Positions 51,400 through 61,733 of a stretch of 64,000 nucleotides of DNA are shown here, one piece after another. Every line of letters starts with the position of its first letter. Within the stretch, counting starts at the first letter, position 1. The stretch covers positions 62,001-126,000 of the forward strand of contig JAVHLC010000002.1 in NCBI GenBank assembly GCA_031082315.1, read 5' to 3'. Below the pieces are notes generated by a model. The model saw nothing but the letters and a program-made list of their open reading frames with translations, made no database searches and was not told the origin of the DNA. The stretch comes from Thermodesulfobacteriota bacterium. Its GTDB lineage: Bacteria; Desulfobacterota; QYQD01. A program made the translations under genes and the position numbers.

Positions 51400-51954
51400 T
51401 TATCTCCCCCGGTACTTATCAAACCACCAGGAGCAGAAATCGGTCTCCAATATCTCCCCGGCAAGCTCCTGGCCGGCCGGTGTGGTGATCCGTTTGACTA
51501 CGTGTGCAAGCCACTCCCGGGCAAACTTATTCCCAAGGTCATGCTGCTCTTTAAGCTCAAGAATGAGGTCTAACTGATCGGCATCCCTGGCTAATTTCGC
51601 CTCTTCGGTATGGCCGGATTTGAACTCTGTTATTAATCCGGCGATGTCCTCCCCAAAATCGAGGTCCTTGGTCAGAGCAGCGACCGCCTTGGCCGAGTCC
51701 ACCGTAGCATAGTCCTTGTAAACATAATTCAGGTCCCCGGTGCGGGCCTCAACCAGATCGTGGAAGAGACATAACTCCATTACCTTAGATCGATCGACAC
51801 CCGGTGAAATCCCGGCCAGCACATATCCGATGAGAATGACCCGGTAGGAATGATCTGCCACCGATTCCTGCCCGGAACCCAGAAAACGGAAGCCGGTACG
51901 CGGCGTCTTTTTCAGCATCCCGGCCTCAAAGAGCAATTTGGCAATCCTCTTCAT
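51400..51954 (-). CDS. HD-domain hydrolase (YfbR/HDDC2 type)
   Basis: 184 residues. HD-type positions: SVADHSYRVILI, LCLFHDLVEARTGDL, and DADQLDLILELKEQ. This small family hydrolyses deoxyribonucleotide 5'-monophosphates in related proteins. AGGAG 6 nt before the ATG. It is upstream of the GlcF-like gene on the same strand. Confidence 0.83.
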   Translation of the reverse strand: MKRIAKLLFEAGMLKKTPRTGFRFLGSGQESVADHSYRVILIGYVLAGISPGVDRSKVMELCLFHDLVEARTGDLNYVYKDYATVDSAKAVAALTKDLDFGEDIAGLITEFKSGHTEEAKLARDADQLDLILELKEQHDLGNKFAREWLAHVVKRITTPAGQELAGEILETDFCSWWFDKYRGR

Positions 51955-52040
51955 GCTATCTCCTCTCCGAGCAGATGGGACATTGCCACCTCAACGGTTC
52001 TCGGATTCAACCCTGACGGCTTCGTAAAAAGTAACATTTT

Positions 52041-52122
52041 ACCGCAGAGATCGCTGAGAACGCCGAGATAACATATTGAATAGTTTGCAGTTTTTCTCTG
52101 CGGACTCTGCGTGCTCAACGGT
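52041..52122. repeat. Family C-like terminal inverted repeat (copy 4)
   Basis: ACCGCAGAGATCGCTGAGAA faces TCTGCGTGCTCAACGGT; the inner GAACGCCGAGA also pairs with TTCTCTGCGG. It is about 82 bp, with no coding content. The gap 51955-52168 holds only this. Confidence 0.65.
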
Positions 52123-52168
52123 GAAAAGGCTTTTTTACAAATTCATCAACCCTGGCTTAATAATACTT

Positions 52169-52612
52169 TTAAACTTTAAACTCAGCCTTGATTTTGAATA
52201 AACGAACGGCGGGGAAGTCGTAAACCTTAACGCCGGTCTTCTCGGTTATCTCTCCAATCTGCCTCTCAATAGCCTCTGAAGACTCAGCGATAAAGGTAAA
52301 CCAGACATTGAAGGCGTGCCTGCGTAAGTAGTTGTGGGTTACCCCAGGATAAGAATTTACCACCCTTATGAACTCATCCAGTCTTTCCGGTGGGACCTTG
52401 GCCCCGCAGAGAGTAGTCATGTAACCCAGGCGGCGGGAATCAAAATTTGCCCCCAGACGGCGTATTATGCCCCTATCCTGCAAACGTCTAATCCGGTCTA
52501 AAACTTCTGTCTCTGTGAGTTGGAGCCGCTCTCCTATAGTCGCATAGGGGCGGGATTCAATCGGGAAATGGGATTGTATCTCGTTTAAAATGGCCCGGTC
52601 TGTAGCATCCAT
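52169..52612 (-). CDS. Siroheme decarboxylase subunit, AhbA/AhbB type (Lrp-like fold)
   Basis: 147 residues. The N-terminal winged helix (ATIGERLQLTETEVLDRIRR and IIRRLGANFDSRRLG) and the C-terminal ferredoxin-like part (GVTHNYLRRHAFNVWFTFIA) are those of the AhbA/AhbB siroheme decarboxylase family, homologous to Lrp regulators. It removes carboxyl groups from siroheme in the alternative heme route. Only one such gene is here, so the partner subunit must lie elsewhere or the enzyme is a homomer. ATG at 52612 is preferred to a TTG at 52627. Confidence 0.85.
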   Translation of the reverse strand: MDATDRAILNEIQSHFPIESRPYATIGERLQLTETEVLDRIRRLQDRGIIRRLGANFDSRRLGYMTTLCGAKVPPERLDEFIRVVNSYPGVTHNYLRRHAFNVWFTFIAESSEAIERQIGEITEKTGVKVYDFPAVRLFKIKAEFKV

Positions 52613-52698
52613 TTTGTTAAATCCCAACGGTCAAAGCCCAAAGTTCAAAACGGACTTGAGCGTTTGACACCCGACGGTTAGTGACTGATAGCTGAAAG

Positions 52699-53829
52699 CT
52701 AATGACTTTCCTTCGCCGGCGCCCGCATTTTTAAGGGTTGATATGTACAGAGAGGTTCCTCGGCCAGGTAATCACCGGACATCTCATGGGCCCGTGCCCG
52801 GCATCCGCCGCAGAAACGATGATATTCACAGATACCGCACTTGCCCTTGTACATCTTCGGATTACGCAGGTTAAGAAATACCGGTGATTCCCGCCAGATG
52901 CGGGAAAGGGGCATCTCGCGCACCGATCCGCAGTTTATCTCTAAATAACCGCAGGGCTGGACATCTCCCCGGTGTGAGACAAAGCAGAAGCCGACGCCTC
53001 CCAGACATCCGCGGGTCACGGCATCCAGCCCGTGGGACTGGAAGGTAACCTCTTTTCCTTCCGCTTTGGCCCGCTGCCTAAGGATGCGATAATAGTGCGG
53101 GGCACAAGTGGCCTTGAGATGCAGAGGAACCTTATCCTTTTGCTCATAAAACCACTTCAGGGTCTCTTCGTATTCAGCGGCGGAAAGGGCTTGGTCAGCC
53201 AGATCCTTACCACGGCCGGTAGGTACCAGGAGAAAGATATGGTGGGCTACTGCCCCAAGTGATACGGTGAGTTCCTGTATAGCCGGCAGTTCCTTGAGGT
53301 TGATCCCGGTAATAGTGGTGTTGACCTGGAATTCCAGACCTGCTTTTTTGGCCTCTTCAATCCCCTGAAGCGCCCCCTTAAGGGCCCCTTCGACCTGACG
53401 AAATTTATCATGACTTTCAGCCGTCGCCCCGTCAATGCTTATACTAATCCTCTTTATCCCCGCATCTACCATTTTTCCGGCCACTTCCGGGGTGATGAGG
53501 GTGCCGTTAGTGGCCATCACCATACGCAGGCCTTTGTCTGTACCATAGCTTGCCAGTTCAAAGATATCCTCGCGCAGGAGAGGCTCACCACCGGTCATAA
53601 TCATAACCGGCTGGGCATGGGCGGCGATATCATCGATAATCCCCTTGCATTCTTCGGTTGTCAATTCATTGTCATACGGCCCGCGGGTGGCTGCGGCCCG
53701 GCAGTGGACACAGGAGAGGTTGCAATTTCTGGTCAATTCCCAGGCTACAAGACGAAGGGGCGGCACATCCTGCCCGGATGTATGGCCCTGAGAGTGGTGG
53801 GGATGGGGATGGGGATGGTTCGGTTTCAT
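52699..53829 (-). CDS. ahbD: Heme synthase AhbD (radical SAM, SPASM)
   Basis: 376 residues. The N-terminus has a His-rich stretch [13 protein letters not shown]. The radical-SAM cysteines are Cys36, Cys40, Cys43 in [25 protein letters not shown] and NTTITGINL follow, and the C-terminal cysteine-rich SPASM part ends with [20 protein letters not shown]. It converts iron-coproporphyrin III to heme b. The start overlaps hemB (ATGA) and is preferred over an upstream frame that would extend 27 residues into hemB. Confidence 0.9.
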   Translation of the reverse strand: MKPNHPHPHPHHSQGHTSGQDVPPLRLVAWELTRNCNLSCVHCRAAATRGPYDNELTTEECKGIIDDIAAHAQPVMIMTGGEPLLREDIFELASYGTDKGLRMVMATNGTLITPEVAGKMVDAGIKRISISIDGATAESHDKFRQVEGALKGALQGIEEAKKAGLEFQVNTTITGINLKELPAIQELTVSLGAVAHHIFLLVPTGRGKDLADQALSAAEYEETLKWFYEQKDKVPLHLKATCAPHYYRILRQRAKAEGKEVTFQSHGLDAVTRGCLGGVGFCFVSHRGDVQPCGYLEINCGSVREMPLSRIWRESPVFLNLRNPKMYKGKCGICEYHRFCGGCRARAHEMSGDYLAEEPLCTYQPLKMRAPAKESH

Positions 53830-54800
53830 CTGGTCAGCAACCTCGCTGCTTCCTTGGCGTAATAAGTAATAATAATATCTGCTCCGGCCCTCCGGATACT
53901 CAGAAGACATTCCATCATGACCCGCTCTTCATCCAGCCAGCCCATCTTGGCCGCCGCCTTTACCATGGCATACTCGCCGCTGACGTGATAAGCGGCGATG
54001 GGATGGTCGAATTCCTCCCGCAAACGAGAGATGATATCCAGGTAAGGCAGGGCCGGCTTAACCATGAGGATGTCAGCCCCTTCCTCCATATCCAGGGTGG
54101 CCTCGCGCACGGCCTCGCGGCTGTTGGCCGGGTCCATCTGATACGAACGCCGGTCGCCGAACTGTGGAGCGCACTCCGCCGCCTCGCGGAACGGCCCGTA
54201 AAAACCGGAGGCGTACTTGACCGCGTATGACATAATGGGTATGTGTTCAAAACCGGCTTCATCCAGGGTCTCACGGATCTCAGCCACCCGGCCGTCCATC
54301 ATATCCGAAGGGGCAACCATGTCCGCGCCGGCCCGGGCATGGGAAAGGGCTACCCTGCCCAGTATCTCCAGTGTCGCATCGTTTTCAATCTTACCCCCGG
54401 AGACAAATCCGCAGTGGCCGTGACTCATGTATTCACAGAGGCAGACGTCCGTAATAACCAGAAGGTCTTTATCAGATGACTTTATCTCGGCTATCGCCCT
54501 TTGCACAATACCGTCTTTGGCATAGGCCTGGGAGGCTATCTCGTCCTTCTTTTCCGGGATGCCGAAAAGGAGAACAGACCTGATCCCGGCGTCCTTTATC
54601 TCTTTTATTTCAGCCTTCAACTGATCCGGGGAAAGTTGAAAACAACCGGGCATGGAAGGAATCCCTTTCCTGACCTTTTTCCCCGGCACGACGAAAAGGG
54701 GATAGACAAGTTGATCCGGCGCAAGATGCGTCTCGCGAATCAGGGCGCGGAAATTTTCATTCTGACGCATGCGGCGCGGGCGATAATCCGGAAACAGCAT
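53826..54800 (-). CDS. hemB: Porphobilinogen synthase (delta-aminolevulinate dehydratase)
   Basis: 324 residues. The active-site lysines are in [17 protein letters not shown] and [13 protein letters not shown]. The zinc-type cysteine set is in [16 protein letters not shown]. It makes porphobilinogen from two ALA. GAGGAGG within the end of ahbC precedes the ATG. It is embedded in the ahb operon. Confidence 0.96.
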   Translation of the reverse strand: MLFPDYRPRRMRQNENFRALIRETHLAPDQLVYPLFVVPGKKVRKGIPSMPGCFQLSPDQLKAEIKEIKDAGIRSVLLFGIPEKKDEIASQAYAKDGIVQRAIAEIKSSDKDLLVITDVCLCEYMSHGHCGFVSGGKIENDATLEILGRVALSHARAGADMVAPSDMMDGRVAEIRETLDEAGFEHIPIMSYAVKYASGFYGPFREAAECAPQFGDRRSYQMDPANSREAVREATLDMEEGADILMVKPALPYLDIISRLREEFDHPIAAYHVSGEYAMVKAAAKMGWLDEERVMMECLLSIRRAGADIIITYYAKEAARLLTR

Positions 54801-54802
54801 CT

Positions 54803-55996
54803 CTAAGCCTCCTCGGCAATCCCGATTTCTTTATCCGTCAGATAACAGGCCGGGTCCGGCGCCCAGATATCCCCGGTGACGGCCTCAGCCCTTACCCGGA
54901 AATTACCGGCACAGATATCCAACCACTTACACCGGGCGCAGCGGCCATTGACATGGGCCTTCTTATTCTTAAGGGCCGCCATAAGCGGATTGGATAAGTC
55001 CGTCCAGATCTCGCTAAACGGACGTTGGCGGACATTGCCAAATGAGTAATGCCTCCAGAATTGATCCGCATGGACGCTCCCGTCCCAGCTTACACAGCCG
55101 ATACCCCGGCCGGAGTTATTCCCCTCGTTCATTTCAAGTAATTCCAGGACCTCGGCAGCCCGGGGTGAATTCTCCTTTACCATACGCAGATAGACATAAG
55201 GCCCGTCGGCATGATTGTCCACCGTCAGCACCTCTTTGGGCTTACCTCGACGGTGCAAGTCGGCGGTACGATCGATGATAATATCCACTACCCGCCGGGT
55301 TTCTTCGTGAGCAAGGTCTTCTTCGACCAGCTTACTGCCCCGGCCCGCATAAACCAAATGATAAAAACAGATCCGCGGGACTTCTTCCTGTTCTAACAGG
55401 TCAAAAATGGCCGGTATCTCGGCGGCATTAAGTTTATTTATGGTAAACCTTAACCCTACCTTAATACCAGCTTCCCGACAATTTCTAATACCCCTCATGG
55501 CCCCGGCAAAGGCCCCCTTAACCCCACGAAAATGGTCATTGACCTCTTCCATACCATCAAGACTTATACCCACATAAGAGAGGCCGATCTTCTTCAATAC
55601 CTTGGCCATGTCTTTGCCGATAAGCGTGCCGTTTGTAGAAACTACGGCCCGCATGCCTTTTTCCACGGCGTAAGCCGCAAGCTCAGGCAGATCCGGACGC
55701 ATAAAAGGCTCGCCGCCGGAGAAAAGAAGGACCGGACTGCCGAACTGGCTTAGATCATCGATCAGTTTCTTCCCTTCGGCCGTGGAGAGTTCATCCGGTG
55801 CGCCCACACTGTCCGCCTGGGCATAACAATGCACACACTTTAAGTTACAACGCCGGGTGGCATTCCAGACCACCACCGGCTTTTTGTCTGCCGAAAACTG
55901 GAGAAGGTGCGAGGGCAGCTTCCCGGAGTGTCTGCCATAGCGCAAGGCGTCAGACGGCTCCACCGTACCGCAATAAAGTTTAGATATACCGATCAT
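54803..55996 (-). CDS. ahbC: 12,18-didecarboxysiroheme deacetylase AhbC (radical SAM, SPASM)
   Basis: 397 residues. It begins [20 protein letters not shown], a characteristic AhbC start. The radical-SAM cysteines are Cys50, Cys54, Cys57 in [11 protein letters not shown]. The SPASM end has [20 protein letters not shown]. It removes the acetate groups from didecarboxysiroheme to give iron-coproporphyrin III. AAGGAG lies upstream. First gene of the heme operon on the minus strand. Confidence 0.92.
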   Translation of the reverse strand: MIGISKLYCGTVEPSDALRYGRHSGKLPSHLLQFSADKKPVVVWNATRRCNLKCVHCYAQADSVGAPDELSTAEGKKLIDDLSQFGSPVLLFSGGEPFMRPDLPELAAYAVEKGMRAVVSTNGTLIGKDMAKVLKKIGLSYVGISLDGMEEVNDHFRGVKGAFAGAMRGIRNCREAGIKVGLRFTINKLNAAEIPAIFDLLEQEEVPRICFYHLVYAGRGSKLVEEDLAHEETRRVVDIIIDRTADLHRRGKPKEVLTVDNHADGPYVYLRMVKENSPRAAEVLELLEMNEGNNSGRGIGCVSWDGSVHADQFWRHYSFGNVRQRPFSEIWTDLSNPLMAALKNKKAHVNGRCARCKWLDICAGNFRVRAEAVTGDIWAPDPACYLTDKEIGIAEEA

Positions 55997-56084
55997 ATTT
56001 TTCTAAATGCTCCTTCGTTTTAAAAAATTGGCTTTCAGCCTTCAGTTATCAGTATTCTGGCCTCTGTCTCCTGTATTTTTTGAC

Positions 56085-57857
56085 CTATTTTGAGGAATTA
56101 CCAAAAGAATTATCAAGGGACTCCTTGATCAGATGGCTGATAAATCCTTCCGGGGTGGACACCGCCTCGGTGGGAAGATGAAAAACGTTTTGCCCGGTCC
56201 TATCCTGAATTATTCTCAAGGCATACCTGTATGATTCGGTCAGGTTGTTACAAACAACATAAGCCGTGCTGCCTTCCTGCCAGGCCTGTCCGATTATCTG
56301 GTCGATAGCCTCATCTTCAAAGATGATCTTTACGCCATATTTATCCAGAAAAGAGGCTTCATAATCTTTTATTTCCTCAGCTATAAATATAAGCTCTTCC
56401 ACAGAGGCTTGTATATCAATATCCTTGGTCAAACATAACTCGGCCAGATACCGCAGTCTGAACGGGGTGACAGACAGCCCACGGTTGTCAAAGATTTCTT
56501 TTTGACGTTTCACTATGGTTGATTTTATAATATTTAATTCTCTCTCCCGGGCCTGACGGTAACGTTCGCTATAGACCGGATCATCCGGGCTGGCAAGCAA
56601 ACGATCCAACTCCGCAACCGGGTTCTTAACCATCTCCGGGGTGACAACCAGGGAACGAATCGAGGTTGAAGGCAAGGTTTTTTCAAATCCTAAAAGGATC
56701 TGTTCTACGACTCTGGACAATCCCCGCGCCCCCGTCTTCTCTGCATAGGCCTTCTCAGCCAGAATATGTAATGCCTCATCTTCAAATGTTATGTCTATAC
56801 CGTAGGCCTTAAAATCGTGCTTTTTACCTTTTGTCACCGGGCAGCGCGGGTTTTTGAGGATATTGTACAGGTCCTCCACGTGTAATTCCTCGAAAACCGC
56901 TACTACAGGCAATCGGCCCACAAACTCTGACTCGAACCCGCATTCAATAAGGTCTTCCGCCTTAACATGGCGCAAATAATCGACCCTGTCACTCTTGGAA
57001 GTAATAGGCGCGCCGAAACCGATTCCCTGATCAGTCAGGCGCTTCTTGATAACATCCGCCAGATCGTTAAAGGCGCCACTCACTATGAAAAGGATATTCC
57101 TGGTGTTAACCGTCCTTTTTTCCCGTTTGCCGGTCTTCCGATAACGCTCTATAGCCTCAAGCTGGGCGATAGGATCGTGGGGAACCCGGAGATCTACGTC
57201 TGTTTCTTCCATCGGCTTCAGAAGGGCGCGCTGAACCCCGGTGCGTGAGACATCCGGGCCTAAATGGTGGGCGCTGGAAGCAATTTTATCTATCTCATCG
57301 ATATAAATAATACCATACCGGGCCAGCTCCATATCCCCGCCCGCCTCCTGCACAAGGTCACGAACCAAGTCTTCCACATCACCGCCCACGTAACCGGTCT
57401 CGCTGAACTTAGTCGCATCGCCCTTAACAAAAGGCACGCCGAGCTTCCCGGCGATCAGCTTTATCATATAGGTCTTCCCTACACCGGTAGGCCCGATCAT
57501 AATGATGTTATTCTTGATCTGCCCCACCTCCGTATCTCTCTTATGCTCCAGCGCATACTTAATACGGCTGAAGTGGGTGCAGACCTTGGTAGCCAGGATA
57601 GCCTTGGCCTCCTCCTGTTTGATTATATATTCATCCAGGTAGGCCTCAAGCTCTTTGGGTTTGATATTAAAATTCAGGATAATATCCCTACCCCTTAAGG
57701 TCTTATTGCCCCCGGATTCAGACGAGCCCGGTTTGGGAAGGACGACCGGCGAGAGAATACGCACCTTATCCCCATATTTTTTGGACAGATACTCCGCCAG
57801 CTCCTTTTCTAATTCCTTCTGGTCAGGAACATTATTATATTCTTTGTCGTTTCCCAT
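56085..57857 (-). CDS. ClpX-like AAA+ ATPase without the zinc domain
   Basis: 590 residues. Walker A GPTGVGKT at 122-129, Walker B IIYIDEIDKIA at 183-191, and TGARGLSRVVEQILL near the arginine-finger/sensor 2 region are as in ClpX/HslU. ClpX normally begins with a four-cysteine zinc domain; none is seen here (N-terminus is charged and helical), and a long C-terminal extension (about 420-590) is present. It may form an unfoldase that does not use ClpP in the normal way, by inference. ATG at 57857. Confidence 0.8.
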   Translation of the reverse strand: MGNDKEYNNVPDQKELEKELAEYLSKKYGDKVRILSPVVLPKPGSSESGGNKTLRGRDIILNFNIKPKELEAYLDEYIIKQEEAKAILATKVCTHFSRIKYALEHKRDTEVGQIKNNIIMIGPTGVGKTYMIKLIAGKLGVPFVKGDATKFSETGYVGGDVEDLVRDLVQEAGGDMELARYGIIYIDEIDKIASSAHHLGPDVSRTGVQRALLKPMEETDVDLRVPHDPIAQLEAIERYRKTGKREKRTVNTRNILFIVSGAFNDLADVIKKRLTDQGIGFGAPITSKSDRVDYLRHVKAEDLIECGFESEFVGRLPVVAVFEELHVEDLYNILKNPRCPVTKGKKHDFKAYGIDITFEDEALHILAEKAYAEKTGARGLSRVVEQILLGFEKTLPSTSIRSLVVTPEMVKNPVAELDRLLASPDDPVYSERYRQARERELNIIKSTIVKRQKEIFDNRGLSVTPFRLRYLAELCLTKDIDIQASVEELIFIAEEIKDYEASFLDKYGVKIIFEDEAIDQIIGQAWQEGSTAYVVCNNLTESYRYALRIIQDRTGQNVFHLPTEAVSTPEGFISHLIKESLDNSFGNSSK

Positions 57858-58099
57858 CTTAAAATTACCAGGTCTTATACAAAATCTGTATCAGTTTAGC
57901 CTTTTGAAAAACTGGCTAAACTTCAGTTCAAAATGCAAGATTCAAAGTGCAAAATTCAAAATGTTGATGGTTTTTGTCCGAAATTTTACATTTTCCATGT
58001 TGCAATGAGATTTAGCGCATTTTTTAAAGCGCTAAATTGTTACCAAAATCTCTTATGCTTATCAATATAGTCACTAACTGCCCATATTTCAAATTATTT
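57858..58099. other. AT-rich spacer with inverted repeat
   Basis: A perfect inverted repeat ATTTAGCGC / GCGCTAAAT lies at 58010-58018 and 58029-58037. Upstream there are word repeats AAAATGCAAGATTCAAAGTG. No gene is seen; the hairpin has no U-tract in the direction of ntrX. Confidence 0.4.
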
Positions 58100-59476
58100 T
58101 TATTGCCCGGACTTTACACTGTCCATGCCTAAGGCCTTCATCTTGCGGTGGAGGTGGCTTCTCTCCAGACCTATCTTTTCAGCCGTCTGGGAGATATTGC
58201 CGTCATTTTCAGCCAGTTTATGCAATATAAACTCGCGCTCAAAATGGGCCTTGGCATCCTTAAACGTCCCGAACGCAAACATATCGCCTGTCTTCTTTTC
58301 TACCGCTTTAGTCCCCCGTATCGAAGAAGGGACGTCCTTCTCTGTAATAAGTGCGCCCGGGGACATAATCACCAATCTTTCCACAACATTCCTTAACTCC
58401 CTGACATTTCCGGGCCAATGATAGGCAGCGAGCAATTGCAGGGCGCCATCGCTTATTTCTTTGTGCTTTAACCCGCCATCCGAAGCGAATTCAGACAAAA
58501 ACTCCTTAACTAAAAGGGGAATATCGCTCAACCGCTCCCTTAGCGGGGGGACTTCGATCGGCACTACATTTAATCGGTGGTAAAGATCCTCACGAAAATT
58601 CCCTTTGTTAATCTCTTCCTCAAGGTTCTTGTTCGATGCGGCGATGACCCGCACATCAACATTTATGGTCTTTGTCCCGCCTACCCGTTCAAATTTTTGC
58701 TCCTGCAGGATGCGCAGTATCTTGGCCTGGGTCTTAAGACTCATATCGCCGATCTCATCCAGGAAGAGTGTGCCTTCGTTGGCCAGGTCAAACTTGCCGC
58801 GCCTCATGTTGGTAGCGCCTGTAAAGGAGCCCTTTTCATGCCCGAAAAGCTCGCTTTCAATAAGTTCTTCAGGGATGGCCGCGCAGTTTACCTCGATCAG
58901 AGGCCGGGACGCTCGCTTGCTCTGCCTGTGTATGGCATGAGATACCAACTCCTTGCCTACCCCGTTTTCCCCCTTTATCAATACCCAGGCCGAAGTAGGC
59001 GCCACCAGGACAATCTGCCTCTTTAACTCCAGCATCGCCTCGCTTTGCCCGGTGAGTTCCGGTTTACGCCCTACCCGCTGGCGTAAAAGAAGGTTTTCCT
59101 CTTCTAACCGGCTGAAATCAAGCGTATTATTTATAGTTAGAACGACTTTTTCCAGGGAAAGCGGTTTTTCAATAAAATCATGCGCCCCCAGCTTAGTCGC
59201 CTTGACTGCCGTCTCCACCGTGCCATGGCCGGACATTATCACTACGGGGAGAAATGGATAATCGAGCTTGATCCTTCTGAGCACTTCCAGCCCATCTATG
59301 CCCGGAGGCATCCACACGTCTAAAAGCACTAAATCCGGCGCTGTCTCGCTTAACCGGCCCAGAGCATCCTCGCCATTTTGCGCCCGGACAGGCTCAAATC
59401 CCTCGTCCTCCAGTATCCCGCCCAGGGAATCCAGGATGCTAACTTCATCATCAACTATCAATATGCGTTTGGCCAT
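58100..59476 (-). CDS. ntrX: Sigma-54-dependent response regulator (NtrX-like)
   Basis: 458 residues. Receiver (acceptor Asp in LVLLDVWMPPGIDG), AAA+ sigma-54 domain (Walker A GENGVGKE, loop ELFGHEKGSFTGA, GTLFLDEIGDM), and a Fis-type HTH at the C-terminus (NISQTAEKIGLERSHLHRKM). GSFTGA replaces the usual GAFTGA, which is common in the NtrX branch. It is 21 nt behind the ntrY-like kinase. Confidence 0.9.
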   Translation of the reverse strand: MAKRILIVDDEVSILDSLGGILEDEGFEPVRAQNGEDALGRLSETAPDLVLLDVWMPPGIDGLEVLRRIKLDYPFLPVVIMSGHGTVETAVKATKLGAHDFIEKPLSLEKVVLTINNTLDFSRLEEENLLLRQRVGRKPELTGQSEAMLELKRQIVLVAPTSAWVLIKGENGVGKELVSHAIHRQSKRASRPLIEVNCAAIPEELIESELFGHEKGSFTGATNMRRGKFDLANEGTLFLDEIGDMSLKTQAKILRILQEQKFERVGGTKTINVDVRVIAASNKNLEEEINKGNFREDLYHRLNVVPIEVPPLRERLSDIPLLVKEFLSEFASDGGLKHKEISDGALQLLAAYHWPGNVRELRNVVERLVIMSPGALITEKDVPSSIRGTKAVEKKTGDMFAFGTFKDAKAHFEREFILHKLAENDGNISQTAEKIGLERSHLHRKMKALGMDSVKSGQ

Positions 59477-59497
59477 ATCCCGAACCCATACGTCCTT

Positions 59498-61729
59498 TCA
59501 TACCTGCAAGGGCAGTTCAATAACAAACCTGGCCCCATTGGGTTCATTGTCCTGCACCCTTATATAACCATTGTGATCCGAGATAATAGTGCTTACAATA
59601 CTCAATCCCAGACCCGTCCCACCTTTCTTAGTTGAAAAATAAGGTTCAAATAGCCTCTCTCTGTCTCCGGGGGCGATCCCCTTACCGGTATCACTGACTT
59701 CAATCCTTACCATAGGCGGATTAGAACTGTCATAAAAAAGATCTGTCTCAATTTTACCATGACCCTCCATAGCGGCAAGCGCATTATCAAAGAGATTGAT
59801 CATGACCCGTTTGATCTGCTCGCGGTCGAAGTAAAATTGGGGAATAGGTTGATGCACCCTGGTGACAAAGTCGATATCTTTATGACTATCCCGATATAGG
59901 GTTATGCTTTCCTCAACAACGCCTTCTAAATTATTCAGGGCTGGATTTGTCGCCGGCAGGCGGGCAAAAAGCGAAAATTCATCGACCAGTCGTTTCAATT
60001 CCTCTACCTGGTTAATGATGGTCCTGGTACAGTCATCGAGCACCTTGCTGTCATCGGCCAACTTCTCAATATATCTCTTACGCAATCTCTGGGCCGATAA
60101 TTGTATCGGGGTCAAAGGGTTCTTTACTTCATGCGCTATGCGCCTGGCCACTTCACGCCAGGCCGCCATCCGCTGGACCTTTTCTAATTGAGTCAGGTCA
60201 TCAAAAACAATGACCATGCCAATATTATTCCCGACGTCATCTTTCAAAACCGTGGCGTTAATGAGGAGGGAAAGTCCCCTGTTGCCGGCCGTAATTCGAA
60301 CCGACTTTTGTACGGAACCTTTCTTGGCCCGCCGGGCTTCCTCCAACAGGGCATTAATTATAGCTAATTGCCCCGGCGTAGCCAATTCGTGATAGGTCTT
60401 GCCGACAACGTCTCCGTGGCGTAACCCGAACAATTCCTCGGCAAATTTATTCATGGTGCTGATGCGGCCGTCATTATCAATGGAAACGACACCGGCCGCC
60501 ACATTCCTCAGGATTATTTCCGTGTAGCGCCGCCTTTGTTCCAACTCCAGATAACTCTTTTGGAGTTCTTCGCCGGCCCTTTCCAACTCGGAGTGACTTC
60601 TCTTGAGGTCAGCGGTCATCTTGTTAAACGACTCCACCAAGGTTCCGACCTCATCTTCTGACCGGACGTCGATAGTAAAATCAAGGTCGCCTCCGGCAAT
60701 GCGACGCGTCCCTTCGGCTAAATGCTGAATAGGGACGGTAATGCCTCTGGCCAGGTAAAAGCCAAACCAAGTCGCGGAAAAAACGATAATCAGACTGATG
60801 ATCAAAAGAATAATAATTAAGCTGATCTTGATCGGATTTTTAAGGAGCTTTAACTGCTTATAGTTTTCAATGCCCCCGGCTATATTCTTCATCTTGTCGG
60901 TAAGGCCGGCCGGGACAAAAATACCGACGGCCAGGATACCGATAACATCATTCCCATCGGCAGATGAAAAAATAGGGTCAAATCCCCTCACTAAATCACC
61001 ATCAGCGGAGGTAAAGGTATCGACAATACCCCTTTCGCCATTGAGACAGCGTCTCAATGTTTTTGAGGAAATTTGTGCCAGTTCAAACATTCCTACACCC
61101 GGCCGCCGGTAACCGGCTAATTCTTCATACGAAGGGAGAACAACCTCCACAGTATCAAGGTGAAACTCTTCCGGCCTGGCCCGCAGATAACGGGTGAGCT
61201 CGCCCCGGGCCGCTTCAGACATCAACCCGGACCGGGTGATTTCTCTGCTCATCCGGTCGGCATGGGTAATTACATTTTCCTCGACCTGTTTATAAAATGT
61301 ACGCCCTACTTCTAAAGAGTCCTCGAGAGACTTTTCTACGCGTACATTAAACCAATAATCAATGCTCGTATTTATGAACTGCAATGAAATAAAAAAGAGA
61401 AAGGTGGTCGGCAGCAGGGCAAACAAGACAAAAGCCACAACCAGCCTGGTGCGCAGCTTAGCCCCCAGTATGTTGTGACGCCGTTCAAAGATAAGCTTGA
61501 CCACACTCCTTAGAACCAAAAAAATGAGAAGAAGAATGAGGATAAGGTTGATATTTATGACGGCAAAAAGGAGGATATTCCCGCCAAAAACCCTGGACGG
61601 AGAAAGATGTAAGACCTTGATGCCCAGAAAGGCCAGCCCGATAATCAAGACCAGCGTAATCAGAATAATCAGTCTTTCCCGTTTCTGTCTTTTCCTTTCC
61701 TTGCTCTGAATATCCGGTGTTTCAGTCAT
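59498..61729 (-). CDS. ntrY: NtrY-like membrane sensor histidine kinase
   Basis: 743 residues. Three to four hydrophobic segments (about 18-38, 48-74, 92-113 and 300-322), a periplasmic part, HAMP, PAS (LRNVAAGVVSIDNDGRISTM) and HisKA with the phospho-His in RRIAHEVKNPLTPIQLSAQR, then HATPase (MINLFDNALAAM, DTGKGIAPGD, GGTGLGLSIVSTIISDHNG). It pairs with the NtrX-like regulator just downstream and with the DUF4390 gene just upstream, a common deltaproteobacterial trio. Confidence 0.9.
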   Translation of the reverse strand: MTETPDIQSKERKRQKRERLIILITLVLIIGLAFLGIKVLHLSPSRVFGGNILLFAVININLILILLLIFLVLRSVVKLIFERRHNILGAKLRTRLVVAFVLFALLPTTFLFFISLQFINTSIDYWFNVRVEKSLEDSLEVGRTFYKQVEENVITHADRMSREITRSGLMSEAARGELTRYLRARPEEFHLDTVEVVLPSYEELAGYRRPGVGMFELAQISSKTLRRCLNGERGIVDTFTSADGDLVRGFDPIFSSADGNDVIGILAVGIFVPAGLTDKMKNIAGGIENYKQLKLLKNPIKISLIIILLIISLIIVFSATWFGFYLARGITVPIQHLAEGTRRIAGGDLDFTIDVRSEDEVGTLVESFNKMTADLKRSHSELERAGEELQKSYLELEQRRRYTEIILRNVAAGVVSIDNDGRISTMNKFAEELFGLRHGDVVGKTYHELATPGQLAIINALLEEARRAKKGSVQKSVRITAGNRGLSLLINATVLKDDVGNNIGMVIVFDDLTQLEKVQRMAAWREVARRIAHEVKNPLTPIQLSAQRLRKRYIEKLADDSKVLDDCTRTIINQVEELKRLVDEFSLFARLPATNPALNNLEGVVEESITLYRDSHKDIDFVTRVHQPIPQFYFDREQIKRVMINLFDNALAAMEGHGKIETDLFYDSSNPPMVRIEVSDTGKGIAPGDRERLFEPYFSTKKGGTGLGLSIVSTIISDHNGYIRVQDNEPNGARFVIELPLQV

Positions 61730-61733
61730 TATT

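Noticed and set aside
57960-58040. Rho-independent terminator after ntrX
   Set aside because: The ATTTAGCGC / GCGCTAAAT hairpin has a 10-nt AT loop and no U-tract after it in either useful direction.
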